Source: Avoscillospira sp045580485
Lineage (GTDB): Bacteria; Bacillota; Clostridia; Oscillospirales; Oscillospiraceae
Reading direction: 5' to 3'
Length of the DNA: 9,487 nt
NCBI GenBank assembly: GCA_045580485.1
Contig: JAZNNW010000110.1
Coordinates: forward strand, 1-9,487
The notes beneath the pieces are model-generated. The model did not search any database. It was not told the origin of the DNA and saw only the letters and a list, made by a program, of their open reading frames with translations. Of this stretch, positions 1 to 7,060 are shown one piece after another (position 1 is the stretch's first letter; the number at the start of each line of letters is the position of its first letter). Position numbers and translations under genes: made by a program.

Positions 1-160
1 CTCCTCTGTGTTGCGGAGGCCCGACTATACAACTTTAATTGAATTCCCCTAATCTATTGATTATCAAATACACTTGTATGGCTTTAATTGATAGTATTAT
101 ATGTTTTTGATAAATTTTGTCCCGATTTTGTCCCGAAACTCGGCATTATAAAACCCTTGT
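1..160. other. Non-coding leader left of the repressor gene
   Basis: No gene can be supported here; open frames entering from the left edge stop within about 40 to 50 bases, so the tail of a gene outside the window cannot be excluded. The stretch is AT-rich. The 10-mer CTTTAATTGA occurs at 33-42 and again at 82-91. An 11-base odd palindrome TTGATTATCAA lies at 57-67, and a tandem 11-mer occupies 115-136. Such repeats beside a phage repressor would fit integrase arm-type sites or regulatory sites, but no integrase gene is visible, so this is only an inference. Confidence 0.4.
115..136. repeat. Perfect tandem 11-bp repeat TTTTGTCCCGA x2
   Basis: TTTTGTCCCGA at 115-125 is followed directly by an identical copy at 126-136. 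The repeat period of 11 bases is close to one helical turn, so a dimeric protein could see both copies on the same DNA face. It lies 25 bases past the stop codon of the leftward repressor. Possible roles are an integrase accessory site or a regulatory site; the sequence does not decide between them. Confidence 0.6.
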
Positions 161-589
161 TTATTGATGGTTAGGCTCAGATTCTTCAAGTGATTTTGCG
201 ATTAAACGCACATTCTCTACCATTAGCTTCTCGTTCTTATACATCAACTCAAGTAGAGATTCACGCAATTTCTTGTTCTCTTCTCTCAAATCTTTGTTGT
301 CCAATCGCAACTCCTCTAAAAGATTCTCTAGATTTTTATTAAAATATAGGTTTGGGCTGCTCTCTCTTTGCTCATTTGGAGTGTTTTCTATAAAAATATC
401 CCCTTCACCAAGCACGAGCCAATTGATGTTAACTTGTGGATAGATGCTTAATATTTTAACCACTATATCTGTCCCGATGCTCTTGCCGATGGTCCGGTTC
501 CAAGAATTGGACTGGCCTATAGACTTGCAGAATTCCCTGCCACTTATGCCTAAAGCCTCAGTTAGTGCCTGTATTCGTTCCTTTATCAT
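161..589 (-). CDS. XRE-family phage repressor with C-terminal leucine zipper
   Basis: A probable lysogeny repressor of 142 residues. Residues 1-66 form an XRE-type helix-turn-helix domain ending in a 'NINWLVLGEGDIF' stretch (54-66), which is typical of Bacteroidetes XRE proteins. Residues about 81-136 are a predicted coiled coil with leucines at every seventh position (87, 94, 101, 108, 115, 122, 129) and Asn at core positions 98, 105, 119 and 126. This suggests dimerisation through a zipper. There is no S24/LexA-like autocleavage domain, so RecA-driven self-cleavage is not expected. I chose the ATG at 589; an upstream ATG at 622 in the same frame would add 11 residues and run into the dyad at 615-641. 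The gene is divergent from the operon starting at 707, as expected for a CI-like regulator. Identification as the immunity repressor rests on fold and position. Confidence 0.8.
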   Translation of the reverse strand: MIKERIQALTEALGISGREFCKSIGQSNSWNRTIGKSIGTDIVVKILSIYPQVNINWLVLGEGDIFIENTPNEQRESSPNLYFNKNLENLLEELRLDNKDLREENKKLRESLLELMYKNEKLMVENVRLIAKSLEESEPNHQ

Positions 590-614
590 AATTTTCTGGT
601 TGATGAGAAAAAAA

Positions 615-641
615 TATAGCATTTCACTTGTAAGTGCTATA
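615..641. promoter_or_regulatory. Candidate operator dyad in the divergent immunity region
   Basis: TATAGCA (615-621) and TGCTATA (635-641) are perfect 7-bp inverted arms. Inside them lies a second inverted pair, CACTT (625-629) and AAGTG (632-636). The dyad sits between the leftward repressor and the rightward early genes, overlaps the upstream element of the candidate rightward promoter, and lies just upstream of the repressor start. Binding by the XRE repressor is inferred from this placement. Confidence 0.5.
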
Positions 642-658
642 AATATTTCTCATATTTG
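627..658 (+). promoter_or_regulatory. Candidate early rightward promoter (Bacteroides-type)
   Basis: CTTG at 627-630 resembles the Bacteroides -33 element TTTG. CATATTTG at 651-658 matches the -7 element TAnnTTTG at all but one fixed position. The spacer is 20 bases. Transcription would start near 665 and give a leader of about 40 bases before the gene at 707. The -33 element falls inside the dyad at 615-641, so repressor binding there would block it. This was found by eye only. Confidence 0.4.
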
Positions 659-706
659 CAATGTGATTTCAATTTGATGCAACAAAATTAAAAAAAACGA
701 ATTAGA

Positions 707-946
707 ATGGCAATACCAAATTATCGTTATTCCTTCGCTCCTGGCTTTCAAAAATTGAGCATGGCCAACTCCCGATTGGTCAAAGAGGAGATAAGCAAAC
801 TCCTTGGATGCACTAATAATGTGATGTTCTGCCGTCGCAAGAACAACTACTTGAATATGCCCAGTGTCGTGTATGATGAGATAACCAACATTTTTTCTAA
901 ATATGGTATCCCTAAGGATGAAGTCTGGGATATCACTAAAGTATAA
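707..946 (+). CDS. Small Cro-like / DNA-binding candidate, first early gene
   Basis: A 79-residue protein encoded first in the rightward operon, opposite the repressor. I do not recognise a named family. Residues about 22-66 look like a compact helical domain: 'RLVKEEISKLLGC' suggests two helices, a Lys/Arg pair follows ('FCRRKNNY'), and then 'MPSVVYDEITNIFSKYGI'. That resembles a degenerate HTH fold with basic residues in a turn. Its position is that of Cro in lambdoid phages, so an anti-repressor or Cro-like role is possible, but this rests on position and a loose fold impression. It is followed after four bases by the LuxR-type gene and is probably co-transcribed with it. The ATG at 707 follows a very A-rich leader. 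Confidence 0.6.
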   Translation: MAIPNYRYSFAPGFQKLSMANSRLVKEEISKLLGCTNNVMFCRRKNNYLNMPSVVYDEITNIFSKYGIPKDEVWDITKV

Positions 947-950
947 TCTT

Positions 951-1307
951 ATGAAACTGGATGCAAAACTTGGCAAGCGTCAGATGGAGGTGGCCGAATT
1001 CATTGGATTCGGTTACTCCATCAAAGAAACGGCTGACCATCTGAATATGTCAGTCGAGACCGTGAAATCAACTCTTAAGGCTGTGTATGCTAAAATTGGC
1101 ATACAGAAGGCAACCGAGCTTTCTAAGTTCGTGTTCTGCCTACGCTTTGACATCCCATTGTATCTATGTCAGCCGATGCGCCAAATCGTTGCATCCGTTT
1201 TCTTGATGCTGTTCGTCAGCACATTGTTCACCCACGATGACTTTTGCCGAAGTCGCAGAACTCATCGAATTGAGAGAGTTTCCAATGTTAGACGATTAAA
1301 AGATTGA
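951..1307 (+). CDS. LuxR/GerE-type HTH protein with C-terminal membrane segment
   Basis: A probable DNA-binding regulator of 118 residues. Residues about 8-60 form a LuxR C-terminal (GerE) HTH: 'KRQMEVAEFIGFGYSIKETA' leads into 'NMSVETVKSTLKAVYAKIGI', the pattern of the scaffold and recognition helices. There is no receiver or autoinducer domain. Residues about 77-93 are hydrophobic enough for one transmembrane helix, followed by an Arg-rich tail (99-118, 'CRSRRTHRIERV'). This architecture recurs in Bacteroides mobile elements as far as I recall. The ATG at 951 was chosen because it sits four bases after the preceding stop and begins just before the HTH; an upstream in-frame start at 903 would overlap the preceding gene by 44 bases. 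The next gene starts two bases after its stop, implying translational coupling. Membrane placement of the regulator is inferred. Confidence 0.75.
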   Translation: MKLDAKLGKRQMEVAEFIGFGYSIKETADHLNMSVETVKSTLKAVYAKIGIQKATELSKFVFCLRFDIPLYLCQPMRQIVASVFLMLFVSTLFTHDDFCRSRRTHRIERVSNVRRLKD

Positions 1308-1309
1308 TT

Positions 1310-1714
1310 ATGGCTAAGAAGTCGAACTGGTCTCCTTCAGAGGATCAATTCCTTCGCGAACAATTGGCGAAGAATGTTCCCCTTAATAGCATCGCAGAGT
1401 CGTTGAAGAAATCTGAAGATGCCGTATATCTCTATTGTTATCGTCATCATATACCATTGAAGCCTCGTTTGAAGAATCCGATGATGAGACGATTGCTGGA
1501 GATAAAGTTCGGCAATCCGGATTTCTTCCATCCGAGCAAAGACTTCTTCCGTCAGACGGGTATCAATCAGAAGAGATGGACAGAACTGGCTTGGGGCTAT
1601 GAACAGCCGACCCAAGACGAACTGAAACGTGCAGCTGTTATCCTTAATTTTACTGTTGAAGAAGCCTTCAAACTGATGGAGGCCCGTCAGCTTGAGTTAT
1701 TCCCTGAATTATGA
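1310..1714 (+). CDS. Myb/SANT-like plus XRE-like DNA-binding protein
   Basis: A probable DNA-binding protein of 134 residues with two helical parts. Residues about 6-50 look like a Myb/SANT or resolvase-like HTH: 'NWSPSEDQFLREQL' followed by 'SIAESLKKSEDAVYLYCYRH', where the second helix would contact DNA. Residues about 75-128 look like a second, XRE-like unit: 'FFRQTGINQKRWTELAWGYEQPT' followed by 'AAVILNFTVEEAF'. The chain ends in 'LELFPEL'. The ATG at 1310 lies two bases after the stop of the LuxR-type gene, and its own stop overlaps the start of the primase-helicase gene (ATGA), so the two are probably translated together. That context suggests a role in replication control or origin recognition, but no function can be read from the sequence alone. 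Confidence 0.7.
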   Translation: MAKKSNWSPSEDQFLREQLAKNVPLNSIAESLKKSEDAVYLYCYRHHIPLKPRLKNPMMRRLLEIKFGNPDFFHPSKDFFRQTGINQKRWTELAWGYEQPTQDELKRAAVILNFTVEEAFKLMEARQLELFPEL

Positions 1715-4700
1715 ATCAGATACCTCAAGAAATAATTGATAAAGTCCTTGATGCTGCCAACATCATTGAAGTGATTGGCGAGGATATCACCCTCAAGAAG
1801 CAGGGTGTCAACTACATCGGGGTTTGCCCTTTCCACGACGACAAGAAGCCTTCTTTGGTCGTCTCTCCGGCAAAGGGTATCTACAAGTGTTTTGCCTGTG
1901 GTGCAGGTGGTAATGTGTTCAAGTTCTTGATGGAGCATCGTGGCCTTACATATCCGGATGCCATCCGTGAAATGGGCAAGAAGTACCATATAGAAGTTCC
2001 TGCCATAGAACTCACTCCGGAGCAGCAACAAGCAACCAGAGACAAGGAGTCCACCATGGTCGTTATGACGGCAGCGCAAGACCTTTTCCGGAAGAACTTG
2101 CAGACGGTACCCGAAGCGGCTGCCTATCTTTCCAATCGAAAGATCAGCCGGGAGACGGCTGAACTCTATGGATTGGGCTTTGCTTTCGACTTTGATGGCT
2201 TGACCCGTGCCTTGGTTTCACAAGGTTATCAAGAGCAATATATCGTTGCAGCCGGTCTTGGCTATATCAACGAAGACAAGAACAAGCTCAAGGATACGTT
2301 CTGGAAACGCATCTTGTTCCCTTTCTATTCGAAGACCGGACAAGTCATCGGTTATACAGGTCGTGCCATCAATGACCAACCTGCCAAGTATAAGAATACG
2401 GGAGATACCATCCTATTCAACAAAGGATATAATATCTTCGGCTTATACCAGGCACGCCAAGCCATTGCCAAAGCGGATTGTGTCTATATCGTCGAAGGCC
2501 AGTTTGATGTCCTTTCTATGGTCGAAGTCGGTATCCAAAATGTTGTGGGTGGTTCCGGTACCGCATTTACCAAAGAGCAGCGCAAGCTACTTCACAACAT
2601 CACTACCAATGTAGTCTTTATCTACGATGGCGATGCTGCAGGTATCGCAGCAGCAGAGAAGAACCTTCCGGCATTTGTGACCGATGCGTTCCAGGTTAGA
2701 TGTGTATTGCTCCCTGAAGGTAAAGACCCTGATGATATGGCCAAGAAATTAGGCGATAGCTTTAGTGATTGGCTGACCAAGCAAACCAAGTCATATGTGG
2801 ACTTTATGGCCAAGGTCTTGTTTAAGACAGATGACGATGAGTTCACCCGTTTGGATAAAACCAAAAAGATTGTATCCGTCATTGCCAAGGAGAAAGAAGC
2901 GGTTATCCGTGACCGGTTCTTGTCACTCTTGACAGAACCTTCGGGTTACGACTTGGATGCCTTGGATGGTATCATGAACGAGACTCATATACCTGAAGCT
3001 CCGGACAAAGTGACGCCAGGCTTCTTCGGTGTGGAGTTCATTGAGAACTACATCAATCCAGATGATCGTGAAATTCATCTGACAGGTGACTTCAACCGAT
3101 TCCAAAAACTGATAGGCGATAAAGAACCATGGTTATATTATTCGGGTGTCCCTGCCACTTCAGATATACAGGCTTTATCTCAGTTGACAGATAGAGTGGT
3201 AGTTCATTCTCCTTGTATGGAATGCGATGCCCGGCATGAACATCCCGATGTGCTGATGATGAAAGCTCTTTTCAAATTCGGTTTGACTGTGGATGTAGCT
3301 AATGAAGGGTCTATCCGTGGCTTCATCTACTCCTATGTCGATAACTATGGTGACTTGTTGATTGAAGAGAGACCTACTCCGGAGGTGACGAACGAATACA
3401 TCACCCGTTGTGCGGAGATGATCTCTTACACTAAACAATCCATACAGACGGTGAATATGGAGGCTTGGGCTAAGATGCTGTCCATGAAAATGACTACCCT
3501 CAAGGAATTGATCAAGCCATTCGTCAACGAACGCAAGTCCAAGCGCAAGATGGACCAGGAGCGTGGCGATGTGTATGACTCCTTGCTTGAGGTCGATACT
3601 GACCGCATTCCGGACTATGTGGAGCAAAACGAAGAATACTCCAAAATGTTGCGTCGATACGGATATTACCCTTTGCTCAACAAAGAAGGTACTCCGGTAT
3701 CGTATATGTTCAAGACAGACAGTAACAGCTACCGCCGTGTGGCCGACTTCTACATTGAACCACTATTCCATGTCTATAGTCCGAAGAAGGAGGAGAACCG
3801 CCGTGTTATCCGTATCAATCGATTGTATGTGAACAAACCTACTTATGTGGAGTGGCCATCTTCCGTATTTGTGAAGCTGACCACCCTACAGGAGATGCTG
3901 ATCAACGAAGGTGCATACAATTTCGAGAATGGTGACGCACGCGACTACTCCAAGATTTGGAACTGCATATCCTACAACTTCCCGAAATGTCTGGAGATGA
4001 AAGTTTACGGCCAACAAGAAGAAGGCTGCTTCATCTTTGCCAACGGCATCTTTCACGAAGTGGATGGTGCCTGGAAGTTCGACTATACCGATGAACTCGG
4101 CTTGATGAAGCACGATGATACCATCTTCTACTCGCCTTCGTACTCCAAAATCAATGTTGGAGCACGCAAGGACAACGATAAGTACGAGCAAGACCGATGG
4201 CTTATCTATTCGGAGACTCCGGAGAAGAAAAGAATCTCTTTCACCCGATGGGCATCGCTGATGAACGAGGTGTACCGCATCAACGACAACGGCAAATGGG
4301 CGCTTCTTTACTCCATCATGTGCGCGTTCCGCTCGGATATTCACCCTATAAACCGCCATTTCACCGCTATTTTCTTCATTGGTCCTACCATGTCCGGTAA
4401 GACGCAGATAGCGGTCAGCATTCGTAGCCTGTTCGTCAAGCCCGAAGCCCCCTCGTTCAACTTGAACTCCGGTACAGATGCAGCGTTCTTCTCCATCCTG
4501 GAACGATTCAGGGATGTTCCTCAGATTTTTGAAGAATACAACGACGACATGATTTCCGATGTCAAGTTCCAAGGGTTGAAGCAGACCTGTTACGATGGTG
4601 AAGGTAAGCAGAAACGCAAGGCAGCCACCGGCAATGACATCGAGACATCGAAGGTGAACGCTCCAGCCGTTATCTTGGGGCAGGAAGCCCCACAAAAAGA

Positions 4701-5622
4701 CGATAATGCCTTGTCAAATCGTGTGGTTCTTTGCGAGGTTCCCAAACGCGAGTCCATCAACGAAGACCATGCCCAGCAAATCTTCCAAGAACTCAAGGAG
4801 GCGGAGAAAGCCGGCTTGTCCTACTTGCTGCTCGAGATTCTGGAACTCCGTCCCATTGTCCGCACACAGTTCCCTACCTTGCTCAAGCAGTGCAGTAAGG
4901 AGTTGCAGGGCTTAGTTGAGTCATCGGGTAGCCGAAGCGGTGACCAGACCCGTGTGATTAACACCGTATCGATGTTCCTCACCATGTGCAAGCTGCTCAC
5001 TACTTACGCGCCACACCTGCAGCTTCCGTTCACCTACGAGGAGTTCCTTCAGCTGGCAGCAGCCAAAGTACGCAGTCAAGTAGATATGTTGGTGAAGACC
5101 GACAAACTCGCCATGTTCTTCAACACCATTGACTACCTTATCGACAAGGGCAGCATCAAGTACGGCCGCGACTTCAAGATAGAGCGACCCACCCGACTCA
5201 AGCTGAAGGGCGGTGTAGAGAAGATCCTTCAGCCTACCGAGACCGCCGTACTCTATATGAACTTGAGCAACATCCACAAGATGTATGCTTCGGCCATGAG
5301 CAATGGCGACAAGCCCCTTTCGCTCACCACGCTGGAGGTGAACCTTAACTCCAGTCCTGCATACATCGGGCAGGTGAGCAACACACGCTTCAAGTGGATG
5401 GAGGCCAAAGAAGTTCCCGTGGGTGGCGTTGTTCCGGATGCCGACAACACCGGGCAGACCAAGCCGAATATGGCCATGATGCGTGTCATGGAGACAAAGG
5501 AGAAGCAGACCAGTGCCGTGGTGCTCAATTACGATATCCTCTCCAAAATGATGGGTATTGACTTTGAGCGTGAGGAGCGTCCGGATTTGCCTCCGGTTGT
5601 TGAGCAGAATTTACCATTTTAA
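1711..5622 (+). CDS. Giant phage primase-helicase (CHC2 zinc finger, TOPRIM, NTPase)
   Basis: A replication protein of 1303 residues that likely both primes and unwinds phage DNA. The N-terminus is a DnaG-type CHC2 zinc-binding domain with Cys39, His42, Cys60 and Cys63. A DnaG core follows, and a TOPRIM domain carries the catalytic Glu262 ('VEGQFDVLS') and the Asp306-Gly-Asp308 metal site. Residues about 430-840 are of unknown fold and include a possible metal site, C502-x2-C505-x3-H509-x-H511. A P-loop NTPase follows: Walker A at 891-898 (GPTMSGKT), Walker B-like 'QIFEEYND' around 941-942, and a 'DNALSNR' stretch near 1000 that could hold sensor or arginine-finger residues. It resembles DUF927 or SF3/D5-like helicases rather than DnaB. 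At over twice the length of bacterial DnaG, it is a fusion of functions usually held by two genes. The C-terminus 'EQNLPF' resembles the SSB tail. The ATG overlaps the preceding stop. Confidence 0.9.
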   Translation: MNQIPQEIIDKVLDAANIIEVIGEDITLKKQGVNYIGVCPFHDDKKPSLVVSPAKGIYKCFACGAGGNVFKFLMEHRGLTYPDAIREMGKKYHIEVPAIELTPEQQQATRDKESTMVVMTAAQDLFRKNLQTVPEAAAYLSNRKISRETAELYGLGFAFDFDGLTRALVSQGYQEQYIVAAGLGYINEDKNKLKDTFWKRILFPFYSKTGQVIGYTGRAINDQPAKYKNTGDTILFNKGYNIFGLYQARQAIAKADCVYIVEGQFDVLSMVEVGIQNVVGGSGTAFTKEQRKLLHNITTNVVFIYDGDAAGIAAAEKNLPAFVTDAFQVRCVLLPEGKDPDDMAKKLGDSFSDWLTKQTKSYVDFMAKVLFKTDDDEFTRLDKTKKIVSVIAKEKEAVIRDRFLSLLTEPSGYDLDALDGIMNETHIPEAPDKVTPGFFGVEFIENYINPDDREIHLTGDFNRFQKLIGDKEPWLYYSGVPATSDIQALSQLTDRVVVHSPCMECDARHEHPDVLMMKALFKFGLTVDVANEGSIRGFIYSYVDNYGDLLIEERPTPEVTNEYITRCAEMISYTKQSIQTVNMEAWAKMLSMKMTTLKELIKPFVNERKSKRKMDQERGDVYDSLLEVDTDRIPDYVEQNEEYSKMLRRYGYYPLLNKEGTPVSYMFKTDSNSYRRVADFYIEPLFHVYSPKKEENRRVIRINRLYVNKPTYVEWPSSVFVKLTTLQEMLINEGAYNFENGDARDYSKIWNCISYNFPKCLEMKVYGQQEEGCFIFANGIFHEVDGAWKFDYTDELGLMKHDDTIFYSPSYSKINVGARKDNDKYEQDRWLIYSETPEKKRISFTRWASLMNEVYRINDNGKWALLYSIMCAFRSDIHPINRHFTAIFFIGPTMSGKTQIAVSIRSLFVKPEAPSFNLNSGTDAAFFSILERFRDVPQIFEEYNDDMISDVKFQGLKQTCYDGEGKQKRKAATGNDIETSKVNAPAVILGQEAPQKDDNALSNRVVLCEVPKRESINEDHAQQIFQELKEAEKAGLSYLLLEILELRPIVRTQFPTLLKQCSKELQGLVESSGSRSGDQTRVINTVSMFLTMCKLLTTYAPHLQLPFTYEEFLQLAAAKVRSQVDMLVKTDKLAMFFNTIDYLIDKGSIKYGRDFKIERPTRLKLKGGVEKILQPTETAVLYMNLSNIHKMYASAMSNGDKPLSLTTLEVNLNSSPAYIGQVSNTRFKWMEAKEVPVGGVVPDADNTGQTKPNMAMMRVMETKEKQTSAVVLNYDILSKMMGIDFEREERPDLPPVVEQNLPF

Positions 5623-5632
5623 CATTTAACAT

Positions 5633-5848
5633 ATGGAGCGGAAATATACCATATTAAAGCGTCGTGCGGCTGCAATTATTGACCGCATTAGTGAAGAGAA
5701 TCTTCCGATAGAGTGTCACGAAGGTAATGAGCGGAGGGATTGTAATGGCGATAGAATCGTGGATATCTTACTCGTTTACGAGGATCCGGATTTAGTGAAT
5801 GATGTCATCACTGATGCAATGACAGATGAATTACCGTTTAACTTTTAA
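5633..5848 (+). CDS. Small acidic-tailed protein downstream of the primase-helicase
   Basis: A 71-residue protein of unknown family. The N-terminal third is basic ('MERKYTILKRRAAAIIDRI'), and the C-terminal half is acidic with many Asp residues, ending 'MTDELPFNF'. That end resembles the acidic, Phe-terminated tip of single-stranded DNA-binding proteins (DDD-I/L-P-F), although here two extra residues follow. It starts ten bases after the primase-helicase stop in an A/T-rich leader and belongs to the same operon. A role as a small replication accessory protein is plausible from position and tail only. Confidence 0.65.
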   Translation: MERKYTILKRRAAAIIDRISEENLPIECHEGNERRDCNGDRIVDILLVYEDPDLVNDVITDAMTDELPFNF

Positions 5849-5859
5849 TATTTATAATT

Positions 5860-6177
5860 ATGGCAGAACCTATTCTTATGACGGAGGAGTATTGGAAAAA
5901 CTCCCAGTTTTCAGTCGCCAGATATTATGGCGGCATGGTTTTTAATGGCTCGCATTATTCAATCGTGAACAAAGAGGGTATTACAGTTCTTGAACTTAGT
6001 GATCCAACTAGCCCTCACTATGTCATGGGTGATAAGGTTATTCAACCAGGGGAGCCTTGTGATATGATCCTGGATGATTGGATACCAGTTTATAAGGCAT
6101 TAGGCCGGGACAAAACCATCGAATTAGTTAAGAACAATATTCATTTAGATGAAGCATTAACAATGATCAATAAGTAG
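5860..6177 (+). CDS. Uncharacterised early phage protein (105 aa)
   Basis: I do not recognise this 105-residue protein. It has no membrane segment and no signal peptide. The first two thirds alternate short beta-like stretches ('YSIVNKEGITVLELSD'), followed by 'DKVIQPGEPCDMILDDWIPVY', and the last third looks helical ('RDKTIELVKNNI'). It could be a small globular protein with a beta-rich core. It begins eleven bases after the previous stop, ends five bases before the next start, and is clearly part of the early operon. Confidence 0.65.
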   Translation: MAEPILMTEEYWKNSQFSVARYYGGMVFNGSHYSIVNKEGITVLELSDPTSPHYVMGDKVIQPGEPCDMILDDWIPVYKALGRDKTIELVKNNIHLDEALTMINK

Positions 6178-6182
6178 AAGAT

Positions 6183-6569
6183 ATGAAAAAAGGGCAAAAA
6201 GTTAGAGTATTGGCCGATAACCGTGTCGGCATCGTGGCAGATAGCCATTTTATCAATTGGGGTGGCAAAAGATTAGTGCAGCACCAAGTCAAGTTCTCGA
6301 ACACAAAGGGCAAAGCTCCTTGGTTCCCGGCAGAGCAATTGACTACGGATTTGGTGGAGAAAACCACCGTCGTTATTGAAAGCGAGAAAGGCAAGTTGTT
6401 CTTAACCTATCTTACCAACCACGATACATTGAAGAGTAATCTTACTCTGACGGGTGAACCGGTGAATCTCGTTCAACATAAAGGTCCGCATGCGTTTTTG
6501 GCTAATGCGCTCCTTGACGGCCTTCGTCATAAATTAGAGTTCATTAATCCAATCTTCTCTGTAGAATGA
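6183..6569 (+). CDS. Uncharacterised protein with N-terminal SH3/KOW-like segment
   Basis: A 128-residue protein of unknown function. Residues about 1-50 read like a small beta-barrel: 'KKGQKVRVLADNRVGIVADS' has the Gly-rich, alternating hydrophobic pattern of KOW or SH3-like domains, and 'VKFSNTKGKAPWFPAEQL' closes it in the way such barrels often end. Residues about 60-128 are mixed, with a helical stretch near 'AFLANALLDGLRHKL'. Barrels of this kind often bind nucleic acid or proteins, but the assignment rests on pattern only. The start at 6183 lies five bases after the preceding stop, and the stop overlaps the ATG of the next gene. Confidence 0.6.
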   Translation: MKKGQKVRVLADNRVGIVADSHFINWGGKRLVQHQVKFSNTKGKAPWFPAEQLTTDLVEKTTVVIESEKGKLFLTYLTNHDTLKSNLTLTGEPVNLVQHKGPHAFLANALLDGLRHKLEFINPIFSVE

Positions 6570-6838
6570 TGGAACAGGCCCTTTTTACTACCAAACAATG
6601 GGAGTCGGCCAAGCCGGATCCCGTTGTCTTCGACCATATCTTCTATTCAGAGAAGCATCCAGGGAGAGTTACATCCGTTCATGGTTTCATCAAACTGAGA
6701 CGCAGAGTCCAGATGAGCAATGGCCATTCACAGCGGAAACCTTGTGTTCGCAAGGCTATTTGGAACGCAGAGGGCAGATGCCTCATTGGTGATTTCCGCA
6801 TTCGTGCCCAGAAGTATGACATTCCTTTAAAAGGATAA
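6566..6838 (+). CDS. Small basic protein, last gene of the early operon
   Basis: A 90-residue protein of no recognised family. It is rich in Arg, Lys and His, mainly from residue 40 on ('FIKLRRRVQMSNGHSQRKP'), which would fit nucleic-acid contact. Two adjacent ATG codons (6566 and 6569) are possible starts; the first overlaps the preceding stop codon (ATGA), which favours coupled translation. A rho-independent terminator begins 23 bases after its stop, so it closes the operon. A second, overlapping frame at 6598-6792 is a shadow and is not counted. Confidence 0.6.
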   Translation: MMEQALFTTKQWESAKPDPVVFDHIFYSEKHPGRVTSVHGFIKLRRRVQMSNGHSQRKPCVRKAIWNAEGRCLIGDFRIRAQKYDIPLKG

Positions 6839-6861
6839 CATTAGTCAAAGCATTTCAATTG

Positions 6862-6891
6862 AGCATCATCGTTTACGGTGGTGCTTTTTTT
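6862..6891 (+). terminator. Rho-independent terminator of the early operon
   Basis: AGCATCATC (6862-6870) pairs with GGTGGTGCT (6877-6885) to form a 9-bp stem with two G-U pairs and a 6-base loop, followed by a run of seven Ts (6885-6891). It lies just after the last early gene and before the repeat-rich gap, so it separates the early operon from the iteron region. Confidence 0.8.
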
Positions 6892-7008
6892 GTTGCCAAG
6901 TCCAAACCCCCGATTACCCCCAAATAAAAGAAAAAGGATTATCTGAGAGTTTTGAAAAATATTACACAAAACCCCGACCAACAAACCAACAAACCAACAA
7001 AACCCGAA

Positions 7009-7060
7009 ATTTTTCAATACTATAATATATTAAAAACTTAATAAAGAGATAGTTATAAGT
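7009..7060. other. AT-rich core inside the iteron region
   Basis: Only seven of 52 bases are G or C, and the core is flanked by ACCAAC copies on the left and GTTGGT copies on the right. It is a good candidate for a DNA unwinding element if the region is an origin. Confidence 0.45.

Noticed and set aside
1..30. The end of a tRNA gene or attachment core at the window edge
   Set aside because: The bases at the edge contain a short inverted CTCC/GGAG pair but no T-arm or acceptor pattern that I can match to a tRNA.
650..976. A 108-residue minus-strand open frame upstream of the repressor
   Set aside because: It covers the small early gene antisense and would overlap the immunity promoter region; no domain is recognisable.
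3886..4695. A 269-residue open frame on the minus strand inside the primase-helicase gene
   Set aside because: It lies wholly antisense to a well-supported coding region with clear motifs, and its translation shows no recognisable domain.
6907..7005. Runs of C (6907-6911, 6917-6921, 6972-6975, 7003-7005) as a possible G-quadruplex on the minus strand
   Set aside because: Only the first two runs are close together; the others are 26 or more bases away, too far for a convincing quadruplex.
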